NCBI RefSeq assembly: GCF_001418255.1
Contig: NZ_LIPV01000005.1
Span: 124,001-188,000, forward strand
DNA: 64,000 nucleotides
Reading direction: 5' to 3'
DNA from: Thiomonas bhubaneswarensis
GTDB taxonomy: Bacteria; Pseudomonadota; Gammaproteobacteria; Burkholderiales; Burkholderiaceae_C
The notes below the pieces were generated by a model. That model was not told the origin of the DNA. It saw only the letters and a program-made list of their open reading frames with translations, and ran no database searches. A program made the translations under genes and the position numbers. This document shows, one piece after another, positions 47,653-55,385 of the stretch. The stretch's first letter is position 1. The number at the start of each line of letters is the position of its first letter.

Positions 47653-48123
47653 ATGAAGATCCTGGCATTCATCTGTGGCGTCATCTTCGGCATCGGTCTG
47701 CTGGTCTCGGGCATGACCGACCCCGCCAAGGTCATCGCCTTTCTCGACATTGCCGGCCCCTGGGATCCCAGCCTGATTCTGGTGATGATCACGGCCGTTC
47801 TGGTCGCCCTGGTGCCCATGCAAATGGCGCAGCGTCGTACCCGGTCGATCGTGGGCGAGAAAATCGCCTTTCCATCAACCCGGGGCATCACCGGCAAGCT
47901 CATCCTGGGCAGCGCGATCTTTGGCGTCGGCTGGGGCATGACCGGCCTGTGTCCGGGCCCATCGCTGGCCTCGCTGGCGGCATCCACCTGGCAGGAATGG
48001 CTGTTCTTCGGCAGCATGTTTGCGGGGATGATCGGTTTCGAGCTGTTGCAGCGCCTGGGCAAGCCAGCGGCTAACGCCGCAAAACCAAGTCTGGTCAAAG
48101 CGCCCGCACCCAGCAAACTCTGA
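47653..48123 (+). CDS. YeeE/YedE-family membrane protein, second half (PmpB-like)
   Basis: A 156-residue membrane protein with about four helices, the partner of the preceding gene (3-bp gap). Its signature GWGMTGLCPGPSLASL holds Cys100, the matching sulfur-contacting cysteine of the second half. It opens with the characteristic FGIGLLVSGMTDPAKVIAFLD. A strong terminator follows, closing the bigR operon. Confidence 0.9.
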   Translation: MKILAFICGVIFGIGLLVSGMTDPAKVIAFLDIAGPWDPSLILVMITAVLVALVPMQMAQRRTRSIVGEKIAFPSTRGITGKLILGSAIFGVGWGMTGLCPGPSLASLAASTWQEWLFFGSMFAGMIGFELLQRLGKPAANAAKPSLVKAPAPSKL

Positions 48124-48145
48124 TCTGAGCCAAGCCGATCCGGCC

Positions 48146-48183
48146 AACCACCGCCATCCGCTCGCCGGATGCGGTGGTTTTTT
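48146..48183 (+). terminator. Rho-independent terminator after the bigR operon
   Basis: AACCACCGC (48146-48154) pairs with GCGGTGGTT (48171-48179). An inner ATCCG/CGGAT pairing extends the stem, and six T follow. Confidence 0.9.
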
Positions 48184-48282
48184 CATGGGTTCACACGTCG
48201 CGCAGTGTGGCATTGATCTGGTGCAGACTGCGTCGCACAGCGCCAGTTAAAATTACGAGCTTTTACATCATCGAGTCTGCAC

Positions 48283-48606
48283 ATGACTTTCGTCGTAACC
48301 GAGAACTGCATTCGCTGCAAATACACCGACTGTGTCGACGTCTGCCCGGTGGACTGCTTCCGCGAAGGCCCCAATTTCCTCGCCATCGACCCGGACGAAT
48401 GCATCGATTGCGCCGTGTGCGTGCCGGAATGCCCGGCCAACGCCATCTACGCCGAGGAAGATGTGCCCGGCGATCAACAGGCCTTCATCAAGCTCAACGC
48501 CGAGTTGTCACGGCAGTGGCCCAGCATCACCAAGCGCAAAGCCGCCCCTAACGATGCGGACGAGTGGAAAGACAAGCCGAACAAATTGCAGTACCTGCAG
48601 CGCTGA
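48283..48606 (+). CDS. fdxA: Seven-iron ferredoxin FdxA
   Basis: A 107-residue 7Fe-type ferredoxin ([3Fe-4S] plus [4Fe-4S]). Cysteines stand at 9, 12, 17, 21, 25, 40, 43, 46 and 50, with [12 protein letters not shown] forming the [4Fe-4S] site. The C-terminal extension (about residues 58-107) is the normal Azotobacter-type tail. It lies 68 bp before a ferredoxin-NADP reductase gene, a natural redox partner. Confidence 0.95.
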   Translation: MTFVVTENCIRCKYTDCVDVCPVDCFREGPNFLAIDPDECIDCAVCVPECPANAIYAEEDVPGDQQAFIKLNAELSRQWPSITKRKAAPNDADEWKDKPNKLQYLQR

Positions 48607-48674
48607 AACGCACCCGCGCCGCCGCTGACGGCGGTCTTGATCGCAGCCTTTCATACCCTTCACCCACCCTCCGC

Positions 48675-49778
48675 ATGGACATGTCCCACGCCTCCGCCGC
48701 CGCGTCGGCCGCATCCGTCGCAGCCGACATCATCGAAACCGACGCCGTCATCATCGGCGCCGGTCCGGTCGGGCTGTTCCAGGTCTTCGAACTCGGGCTG
48801 CTCGAGATCAAGGCTCACGTCATCGACACCCTGGCCCATCCCGGGGGGCAATGCGTGGAGCTCTACCCGGACAAGCCCATCTACGACATTCCAGCCGTCC
48901 CTGTCTGCACCGGGCAGGAGCTGACCGACAACCTGCTCAAGCAGATCGAGCCTTTCGGCGCCACCTTCCATCTCGGGCAGGAAGTCACGTCGCTGGAATC
49001 CCAGCCCGATGGGCGATTCCTGATCGAAACCACCAAATCCACGCGCCTGCTGACCAAGACGGTCTTCATCGCCGCCGGAGTGGGCTCCTTCCAGCCTCGC
49101 ACACTGAAGGTGGACGGCCTGGACAAGTTCGAAGGCAGCCAACTGTTCTACCGGGTGCGCAACCCGGCCCAGTTCGCCGACAAAAACCTCGTCATCGTCG
49201 GCGGCGGCGACTCCGCGCTCGACTGGGCGCTGCACTTCGTGCAGACCACCGAGAACAAGCCCGAAAGCGTCACCCTGATCCACCGTCGCGACGGCTTCCG
49301 CGCCGCGCCCGCATCCGTGGCGCAGATGCACGCCCTGTGCGAGCAACATGAAATGCAGTTCCTCATCGGCCAGGTCACCGGCTACGAGGAGAACGCCGCC
49401 GGCCAGATGCACATGATCAAGGTCACCGGCAACGACGGCATCACCCGCCGCCTGCCCCTGGACATGCTGCTGGTCTTCTTCGGCCTGTCTCCCAAGCTCG
49501 GGCCAATCGCCGAATGGGGACTGGAAATCGAGCGCAAACAGCTCGTGGTGGATACCGAGAAGTTCCAGACCAGCATCCCCGGCATTTTTGCAGTGGGCGA
49601 CATCAACACCTACCCGGGCAAGAAGAAGCTCATTCTTTCCGGCTTTCACGAGGCCGCGCTGGCCGCCTTCGGCGCCGCGCCCTTTATCTTCCCCGAAAAG
49701 AAAATCCACCTGCAATACACCACCACCAGCCCCAAGCTGCACAAGGTGCTGGGGGTGGAAACGCCGGTGTTCGATTGA
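48675..49778 (+). CDS. Ferredoxin-NADP reductase (thioredoxin-reductase-like)
   Basis: A 367-residue flavoprotein of the TrxR-like FNR type. The FAD-binding [17 protein letters not shown] starts near residue 25, and the NADPH-binding [15 protein letters not shown] is near residue 175. The second FAD motif [15 protein letters not shown] is near 301. There is no CxxC redox pair, which separates it from thioredoxin reductase. ATG 48675 removes 37 codons of open frame and gives the usual start. It most likely shuttles electrons between NADPH and FdxA. Confidence 0.92.
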   Translation: MDMSHASAAASAASVAADIIETDAVIIGAGPVGLFQVFELGLLEIKAHVIDTLAHPGGQCVELYPDKPIYDIPAVPVCTGQELTDNLLKQIEPFGATFHLGQEVTSLESQPDGRFLIETTKSTRLLTKTVFIAAGVGSFQPRTLKVDGLDKFEGSQLFYRVRNPAQFADKNLVIVGGGDSALDWALHFVQTTENKPESVTLIHRRDGFRAAPASVAQMHALCEQHEMQFLIGQVTGYEENAAGQMHMIKVTGNDGITRRLPLDMLLVFFGLSPKLGPIAEWGLEIERKQLVVDTEKFQTSIPGIFAVGDINTYPGKKKLILSGFHEAALAAFGAAPFIFPEKKIHLQYTTTSPKLHKVLGVETPVFD

Positions 49779-49806
49779 GAACTGCCCTGACCACCACAAC
49801 TGTTTG

Positions 49807-49835
49807 TTGACGGCACGCCAAGCGGACTATATACT
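49807..49835 (+). promoter_or_regulatory. Sigma-70 promoter of tRNA-Asn
   Basis: TTGACG (49807-49812), a 17-bp spacer and TATACT (49830-49835) make a strong promoter. The predicted start is about 8-10 bp before the mature tRNA. Confidence 0.8.
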
Positions 49836-49850
49836 TCAACGCTTCGCTGT

Positions 49851-49926
49851 TCCTCGATAGCTCAGTCGGTAGAGCGCCGGACTGTTAATCCGTAGGTCCC
49901 TGGTTCGAGCCCAGGTCGAGGAGCCA
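49851..49926 (+). tRNA. tRNA-Asn (anticodon GTT)
   Basis: A 76-nt cloverleaf including an encoded CCA. The acceptor stem TCCTCGA pairs with TCGAGGA, the D arm is GCTCAGTCGGTAGAGC, the anticodon loop is CTGTTAA with anticodon GTT, and the T arm contains GGTTCGAGCCC. A strong promoter lies just upstream and a terminator just downstream, so it is a single-gene unit. Confidence 0.98.
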
Positions 49927-49944
49927 AAAAGACAGAGGAAAATC

Positions 49945-49978
49945 AAGGCCTTGCAGACGTACTGCAAGGCCTTTTTTG
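49945..49978 (+). terminator. Terminator after tRNA-Asn
   Basis: AAGGCCTTGCAG (49945-49956) pairs perfectly with CTGCAAGGCCTT (49962-49973) around ACGTA, followed by TTTT. Confidence 0.92.
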
Positions 49979-50068
49979 TTTCCCGGCACGATTGTGGCCC
50001 CTTTGTCAGTGAACTTGTCAGCGCTAGCCCGCCCAAAATGCGACCCAAGACCCGGGCGCAGGGCAGAT

Positions 50069-50218
50069 TCAGGGATGAATCAGAACGCCCTCATCAATCT
50101 CCCCATACAGATGAACGCCGGAATGGCCGGACATCGGCGGGCTCTGGGCGGCACAACCTCCGAGCGCCGAAATGACCAACAGCGCGGAACCGAAGCGCCT
50201 GACCCAGCGGAACTTCAT
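50069..50218 (-). CDS. Very small lipoprotein of unknown function
   Basis: A 49-residue frame, too short for common gene calling. It begins MKFRWVRRFGSALLVISALGGC: a basic start, a hydrophobic core and a clean lipobox with lipidated Cys22. The mature peptide is only 28 residues (AAQSPPMSGHSG, then VHLYGEIDEGVLIHP). GGAGAGG lies at ideal distance before the ATG, supporting translation. The VHLYGEIDEG segment resembles the first strand of Burkholderiales porins (VTLYG-x-DEG), which may be coincidence or ancestry. It lies in the 600-bp region between tRNA-Asn and cysE. Confidence 0.6.
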   Translation of the reverse strand: MKFRWVRRFGSALLVISALGGCAAQSPPMSGHSGVHLYGEIDEGVLIHP

Positions 50219-50339
50219 GCCGCCTCTCCATACTTGATGCCCGCAGAGATCGCCGCCGCCTGCGAACTGCGACAGTCAAGCGAGAATTCGCGGCGGCGCC
50301 TAGAATTGGGGTTAACCCTAAAACGATTAGGTGCCATCA

Positions 50340-50485
50340 TGGGCATTGTGAAACAAATCCTCAACTTCTTCTTTGGCTCGAGTGGAAGCTCGGCCGAAAC
50401 CATCCGCCTTTTTGCCGTGCGAACGACCAGCTTGAACGAGCTGGAGCATATGTTGCGCGATCGCTGCCCCGCTTCGCGGCGCTGA
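50340..50485 (+). CDS. Possible 48-residue small protein
   Basis: An open frame from ATG 50340 (MGIVKQILNFFFGSSGSSAET), ending CPASRR. AGGTG lies about 6 bases upstream. An N-terminal amphipathic or hydrophobic stretch (IVKQILNFFF) is followed by a Ser/Gly linker and a charged helix. A GGGTTAACCC palindrome lies 22 bp before the start. No family is recognised, and it may not be real. Confidence 0.35.
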
Positions 50486-50530
50486 GTTTTCAAGGGCGGC
50501 CGCCGCCCGATCGACTTTTTCCTCCGGCGT

Positions 50531-51298
50531 TCACTCCACCAGTTTTTCGAGCTTGGCCTTGTCGAAGTGCTCTTCGCGCAGTGCTTCGGGGGGGCAGGCT
50601 TCGGCCGGGCAAACCCCGTGACGTTCGAGCGCCTGCCACAGCAGCGCGACCTGATGTTCGAGCTGGGCGGCGTGGTCGATCAAACCCAGCACGGCGCGCG
50701 ACTGTGGATCGTCGCCATTTTGCGTAACGGCGTAGGCGGAAAAGCCCATGCGGGCCGCGGTCGCCTCGCGTTGCTGCTCGACTTCTTTCTGGATGATGCG
50801 GGCCGGGTTTCCCACGGCGGTCGCGCCAGCGGGCACGGCTTTCACGACGACGGCGTTCGACCCGATGCGCGCACCTTCACCCACGGTGAAACCGCCCAGC
50901 ACCTGCGCGCCTGCGCCCACGACCACGCCCGCCTCAAGTGTCGGGTGCCGTTTGGCGCCCTTGTAGAGCGAGGTGCCGCCCAGGGTCACACCCTGGTAGA
51001 TCGTGCAGTCGTCTCCGATCTCGGCGGTTTCGCCGATCACCACGCCCATGCCGTGATCGATGAAGACCCGGCGACCGATGGTGGCGCCCGGATGGATCTC
51101 GATCCCCGTCAACCACCGGCCCCAATGCGAAATCCAGCGTCCGAGCCAATGCCAGCCATGCCGCCAGCACCCATGGGCCATGCTGTGGAAAAGCAAGGCA
51201 TGCAGGCCCGGATAACAGGTGACGACCTCCCAGGTCGAGCGCGCGGCAGGGTCGCGCTCCAAGATGATCTGGATGGTCTCACGCAATCGTTGCAGCAT
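50531..51298 (-). CDS. cysE: Serine O-acetyltransferase
   Basis: A 255-residue left-handed beta-helix acetyltransferase making O-acetylserine for cysteine synthesis. Hexapeptide repeats run from about 65 to 165 ([35 protein letters not shown]), with the catalytic His in DHGMG and the [15 protein letters not shown] loop. ATG 51298 ([20 protein letters not shown]) marks the short EpsC-like form without the long N-terminal domain of E. coli CysE. The C-terminal helix is extended to about 75 residues. It lies 75 bp after trmJ on the same strand. Confidence 0.94.
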   Translation of the reverse strand: MLQRLRETIQIILERDPAARSTWEVVTCYPGLHALLFHSMAHGCWRHGWHWLGRWISHWGRWLTGIEIHPGATIGRRVFIDHGMGVVIGETAEIGDDCTIYQGVTLGGTSLYKGAKRHPTLEAGVVVGAGAQVLGGFTVGEGARIGSNAVVVKAVPAGATAVGNPARIIQKEVEQQREATAARMGFSAYAVTQNGDDPQSRAVLGLIDHAAQLEHQVALLWQALERHGVCPAEACPPEALREEHFDKAKLEKLVE

Positions 51299-51373
51299 GG
51301 ATCGGTCGCTCAGCAGCCATGAAAGGGAAGAGGCAGTGTATTGAACGCGCACCGAACGTGCAGAAGGCGCGCA

Positions 51374-52155
51374 TCAGCCGGACGGCACCTTGCGCAGAAT
51401 CGCCGTGCATACCCCCCGCAGAATCTGCACTTCGTCGCGGGTAAGCTCGGCGCGCGAGGCCAGGCGCTGTAACCGAGGCAAAAGCTTGCGTGGAGCACTG
51501 GGGTCGGCACCTCCAGCGCCAGCAGAGCCTGCTCGACGTGCTCCAGCATCCCCCGCACCTCCCCGGCGGTCGCGGCCACCGCCTCGGCCTGGGCGGGCTG
51601 TACCGCATGCAGGCCGACCGCCTTGCGCCATTCCCAAGCAATGACCTGCACCGCCTGAGCGAGATTGAGCGAGGTGTAGGCCGGATTGGCCGGAATGCTC
51701 AGCAAGGCATCACAGCGGTAGACATCGGCATTGCTCAGCCCGAATCGTTCACTGCCGAAAACGAACGCGACGCGGCGCCCCTGTTCGGCACTGCGCTGCG
51801 ACAGTTGCGGCAACCACTCCGGTGTATGCAGTGGCGGCCCGAAATCGCGCACCCGTGCCGACAGCGCCACGACCACGCCGCAGTCCTCCACGGCTGCGCT
51901 CAGCTCGGGCAGCACTTGGGCCGACGCCAGCACGTCCTCCGCGCCGCTGGCGAATGCCAGGGTTTCGGGCTGGGTGAGCACGTCCGCATACCGCGGCGCC
52001 ACCAGACGCAGCGTGCCAAAGCCCATGTTCTTGAGCGCGCGCGCGGCGGCTCCCACATTGCCAGGATGGCTTGTGCCCACAAGCACAAACACGGTGTCGT
52101 CCGCCGCATGGCCGCTCGGCGCGGCGCGGCCCTCGATAAAATGCGCGTCATTCAT
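51374..52155 (-). CDS. trmJ: tRNA (cytidine/uridine-2'-O-)-methyltransferase TrmJ, frameshifted near the 3' end
   Basis: A SPOUT-class methyltransferase that 2'-O-methylates position 32 of several tRNAs. The N-terminal catalytic domain is intact: [24 protein letters not shown], then [19 protein letters not shown] and [18 protein letters not shown]. The normal C terminus ([15 protein letters not shown] to DEVQILRGV) is encoded in another frame. Reading LLALEV in one frame and ADPSAP in the next requires one extra base at about 51506-51512. As written, the original frame instead runs on to a stop at 51310 with unrelated residues. This is a real mutation or a base-call error. The knotted catalytic core lies before the break. 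It is divergent from suhB. Confidence 0.82.
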
Positions 52156-52215
52156 TTGTTCTTTGTCACTTCCCGATTCTCTTGCGCCATTGTCGTTGGT
52201 GGCGCTCTGGACACC

Positions 52216-53241
52216 ATGCACCCCATGCTCAATGTGGCCGTTCGCGCAGCGCGCGAAGCCGGCAAAATCATCAACCGCGCGAGTCTCGATATCGATCTGC
52301 TTCGCGTCGCGCAAAAAGCGGCCAACGATTTTGTGACCGAAGTCGATCGCGCCGCCGAGCAGGCCATCATCGACGTGCTGCTCAAAGCCTACCCCCAGCA
52401 TGGCATTCTGGGCGAAGAGACGGGGAGCACCTTCGGAGACGCGACCTCCGAATACCAGTGGATCATCGACCCGCTGGACGGCACCACCAACTTCATTCAT
52501 GGAATGCCGGTGTACGCCGTGTCCATTGCACTGGCGCACCGCGGCGTGGTGCAGCAGGCCGTCGTCTACGACCCGACCCGCGACGAGCTGTTTACCGCCA
52601 CGCGAGGGGCCGGCGCCTTTCTCAACAGCCGCCGCATCCGCGTATCCAACCGGGTGCGCCTGGAGGACAGTCTCATCGGCACCGGATTTCCGTTCCGCAA
52701 GCACGACGACTTCGACACCTATATGGAGATGTTCAAGCTCGTGGCTCAACGCTGTGTCGGCTTGCGCCGACCGGGCGCGGCAGCGATTGATCTGGCCTAT
52801 GTGGCGGCGGGACGCTACGACGGCTTTTTCGAGAGCGGCCTCAAGCCCTGGGACATCGCGGCGGGCAGCCTGCTGATCACCGAGGCGGGCGGCCTGGTGG
52901 GCAACTTTGCCGGAGACGGCGATTTTCTCCACAGTGGCGAGGTGCTCGCCGCCACACCGCGCGTGTATGGGCAGATGGTCGGCCTGCTGCAGCGGTATTC
53001 CAAGGTCGCCCCACCCGGGGCCGAACACGCATCCTCCGCTGCGGCTTCGAGCATGACCGATGCCCAGATCGCCCTGATGGACACAGCCCCCGACAAGAAG
53101 GTCGGCACGCTGGCCGTTCCCGAAGGCAAACGGCCCAAGGCCTTGCCGCGCCGCATCAAGGCTGGCGATGTCGCCAAACCGCGCAAAGTCGAAAAATCGC
53201 TTCCGCCCTCGGTTTACAAGCCCAAAAAAAGCCGCGATTAG
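52216..53241 (+). CDS. suhB: Inositol-1-monophosphatase family protein SuhB, with long C-terminal tail
   Basis: A 341-residue protein. Residues 1-265 are a complete inositol monophosphatase with GEET at 66-69, DPLDGTTN at 85-92 and WDIAAG near 215 for Mg2+ and catalysis. In E. coli, SuhB also joins the rRNA antitermination complex through NusA. A tail of about 75 residues follows (Ala/Ser-rich, then [16 protein letters not shown] and a Lys/Arg/Pro-rich end, YKPKKSRD). The E. coli protein stops near 267, so the tail is an addition. ATG 52216 is the family start. It is divergent from trmJ by 60 bp. Confidence 0.93.
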   Translation: MHPMLNVAVRAAREAGKIINRASLDIDLLRVAQKAANDFVTEVDRAAEQAIIDVLLKAYPQHGILGEETGSTFGDATSEYQWIIDPLDGTTNFIHGMPVYAVSIALAHRGVVQQAVVYDPTRDELFTATRGAGAFLNSRRIRVSNRVRLEDSLIGTGFPFRKHDDFDTYMEMFKLVAQRCVGLRRPGAAAIDLAYVAAGRYDGFFESGLKPWDIAAGSLLITEAGGLVGNFAGDGDFLHSGEVLAATPRVYGQMVGLLQRYSKVAPPGAEHASSAAASSMTDAQIALMDTAPDKKVGTLAVPEGKRPKALPRRIKAGDVAKPRKVEKSLPPSVYKPKKSRD

Positions 53242-53303
53242 TCTCGCAAGTTATTGAAAATATTCCGTTTTCAAGAAATTTGCTGCGTCGCACAAAAAAG
53301 GAC

Positions 53304-53331
53304 TTGCAATCCGACTCATCGTCTCTACAAT
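53304..53331 (+). promoter_or_regulatory. Putative phasin promoter
   Basis: TTGCAA (53304-53309), a 16-bp spacer and TACAAT (53326-53331) form a good sigma-70 promoter about 120 bp before the phasin gene. Transcription would start inside the palindrome at 53337-53351. Confidence 0.6.
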
Positions 53332-53336
53332 ACGAA

Positions 53337-53351
53337 TTGTGCAGTGCACAA
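53337..53351. promoter_or_regulatory. Candidate operator of the phasin gene
   Basis: TTGTGCAGTGCACAA is a perfect 15-bp palindrome with a central G, placed over the predicted transcription start. In other Burkholderiales, phasin genes are repressed by PhaR at TGC-rich sites near the promoter. A PhaR role here is inferred. Confidence 0.55.
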
Positions 53352-53450
53352 ATGAACCTGGGCAATCCGTCATCTTCATGACACCGTTACGGGTTCAAAA
53401 TGTGTTGGCTGCCGCCCCGCAGCCACCCCTTTCACCCCAGGAGAGACATC

Positions 53451-54008
53451 ATGATGACCCCCGAGCAATTCGCCGCCGCGCAAAAAGCCCAGTTCGAAAC
53501 CTTTTTCGGCCTGGCCGCCAAATCGATGGACAACATGGAGAAGCTGGTCGACCTGAACATGCAGGCCGTCAAGACCTCCATGCAGGAAAGCGCAGACCAC
53601 ACTCTGGCCCTGCTCTCGGTCAAGGATTTTCAGGAGCTGTCGGCCCTGCAGTCGGGCTGGATGCAACCGATGGCCGAGAAGGTGCTGTCGTATTCGCGTC
53701 ATGCCTACGAAATCGCCTCGGGCGCCCAGGCTGATCTGACCAAGGCTGCCGAGTCGCAGATTGCCGACACGCACAAGAAATTCATGGATCTGGCCGAGTC
53801 TGCCGCGAAGAACGCCCCCGCCGGATCGGAAACCGCCGTGGCCATGATCAAGAGCGCCATGAACGCCGCCAACAACGCCTACGACTCGGTGCAGAAAGTC
53901 ACCAAACAGGCTGCCGAAGCGGTGGAAGCCAATATGAATGCCGTCACCAGCACGGCCATGAAGGCCGCGCAAACAACCACGCGCGCCGCCAAGCGTGCTT
54001 CGGCCTGA
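53451..54008 (+). CDS. phaP: Phasin (polyhydroxyalkanoate granule protein)
   Basis: A 185-residue phasin-family protein that coats PHA granules. It is almost wholly alpha-helical and Ala-rich, with the usual start MMTPEQFAAAQKAQFETFFGLAAKSM and a C-terminal KAAQTTTRAAKRASA. Its presence implies the organism stores polyhydroxybutyrate. GGAGAG precedes the ATG. An operator-like palindrome overlaps its promoter, and a hairpin then a terminator lie downstream. Confidence 0.93.
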   Translation: MMTPEQFAAAQKAQFETFFGLAAKSMDNMEKLVDLNMQAVKTSMQESADHTLALLSVKDFQELSALQSGWMQPMAEKVLSYSRHAYEIASGAQADLTKAAESQIADTHKKFMDLAESAAKNAPAGSETAVAMIKSAMNAANNAYDSVQKVTKQAAEAVEANMNAVTSTAMKAAQTTTRAAKRASA

Positions 54009-54059
54009 GCGTACTTCAGCTTGCCCCGTTGCCAAGGCGATATTGCTGGCCCCTGACGA

Positions 54060-54096
54060 CGTCACGCTGCCTGTCAACTTTGTCGGCAGCGTGACG
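54060..54096. other. Hairpin downstream of the phasin gene
   Basis: CGTCACGCTGCC (54060-54071) pairs with GGCAGCGTGACG (54085-54096), a perfect 12-bp stem with a 13-base loop. No T run follows. It may stabilise the phasin mRNA. The rest of the 283-bp gap (54009-54291) holds only a GGTACC repeat and the terminator below. Confidence 0.6.
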
Positions 54097-54187
54097 TTAA
54101 CCGAGCAAGAGCCGCGGCGGAGTTCATCGTTCTGATGGGCTTGCCGCCTCACAGGTTGTCTCCTCGGTACCCTCAAGGTACCCTTGA

Positions 54188-54218
54188 AGCCGGTCTCGAT
54201 GACCGGCTCTTTTTTTTG
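54188..54218 (+). terminator. Rho-independent terminator downstream of the phasin gene
   Basis: AGCCGGTC (54188-54195) pairs with GACCGGCT (54201-54208) around TCGAT, followed by a C and about eight T. Confidence 0.9.
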
Positions 54219-54291
54219 TCCGTCGAGAGTCCGGGAATCATCGGGCTCGAGGATGAGGGCGGCAATGCGGCCCCGCAAAGCCCCAAGGCGC

Positions 54292-55296
54292 TCAATGCCC
54301 GCAGACCTGACGATCGAGTTCGCCCAGCAGGGCGCTGAGCAACTGCAGGGTCGGCATGGGGTGATGAGCCATCCGCGCCAGTTCCAGGGGAGCATGAAGC
54401 AAGGCGGCGATTTCCAGCGCACGGCCTCGCTCGAGATCCTGCAGCGTCGAGGCCTTCACCGCGCCGATGCCGCGGGCGATGGCGATGCGCTGGTCGATGC
54501 TAACCAATGGGTCGCAGCCATAGGCACGGGCCAGGCCCATGACTTCAGCCATGCCCTCGCGGATGAGGGCCTCGAGCTCGGGGTTGTCGCAGATCGCATT
54601 CATGCGAGCCCGGGTCAGCGCCGCGACCGGGTTGAAAGTGGCATTGCCGACGAGCTTCATCCAGATCGCATCGCGGATCCGGTCGGTCACCTCCGGCTCG
54701 CAACCGGCCTCGCGCAGCAGCTCGGCGAGTGCCTGCACGCGTGCGCTGCGCTCATGCGCGGGCTCGCCAATGACGTAGCGATACTGGCCGTTGCCTCGAA
54801 TCATCCCGGGCGAGACGACCTCGGCGCTGGCATGCACCACGCAACCCACGACATGCTCAGGGTCGAGCGCATGCAACAGCCGCCCTCCGGGATCAATGCT
54901 CTCCAGATGAGCCGTGCGTCCGCTTGCCGTGGTCGCGTGGGGGCTGGCATCGCGATGGAAGTACCACCACGGCACGCCGTTGAGGGCCGGCAGCACGATG
55001 CTTTCCGCATGCAGCACCGACCGCAGCCCGGGCATCAGTGGCGCGAGCTGATGCGCCTTCGCCCCGAGAATCACCAGATCCTGCGGGCCGAAATCGGCCA
55101 GGTCGTCGCTGGCCTGAACCTCGACGCAGACGCGCTCGTGCGGATCTTCAAGGCACAGGCCGTCGCGGCGTATGGCTTGAAGATGCTCGCCGCGCGCCAA
55201 CACGCCGACGGTGTTGCCTGCTGCGGCCAGTCGCACCGCCAGGGTGCCGCCCACGGCACCGGCGCCGACCACCAAAATCTTCCAGGGTGCGGACAT
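54292..55296 (-). CDS. panE: 2-dehydropantoate 2-reductase family protein
   Basis: A 334-residue NADPH-dependent ketopantoate reductase-like protein. The Rossmann motif VVGAGAVGGTLA is at about 9-20. The C-terminal helical domain has WMKLVGNATFNPVAALT (conserved Lys and Asn) near 215-231. ATG 55296 follows GGAAAGAGC and fits the family; 29 codons of open frame precede it. The usual role is making pantoate for coenzyme A, but many Burkholderiales carry several paralogues, so this copy may act on another 2-oxo acid. Confidence 0.82.
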   Translation of the reverse strand: MSAPWKILVVGAGAVGGTLAVRLAAAGNTVGVLARGEHLQAIRRDGLCLEDPHERVCVEVQASDDLADFGPQDLVILGAKAHQLAPLMPGLRSVLHAESIVLPALNGVPWWYFHRDASPHATTASGRTAHLESIDPGGRLLHALDPEHVVGCVVHASAEVVSPGMIRGNGQYRYVIGEPAHERSARVQALAELLREAGCEPEVTDRIRDAIWMKLVGNATFNPVAALTRARMNAICDNPELEALIREGMAEVMGLARAYGCDPLVSIDQRIAIARGIGAVKASTLQDLERGRALEIAALLHAPLELARMAHHPMPTLQLLSALLGELDRQVCGH

Positions 55297-55385
55297 GCTC
55301 TTTCCTTGATCGAGCGCGCGACCGCCATGGGCTCGCGCGCAAAGACTGCCTACTCGACCGACAATAGCACGCCCAAAAGCCACCC

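Noticed and set aside
53254-53274. Inverted repeat TTGAAAA/TTTTCAA after suhB as a terminator
   Set aside because: The stem is AT-rich and weak, and no T run follows; it is not good enough to call.
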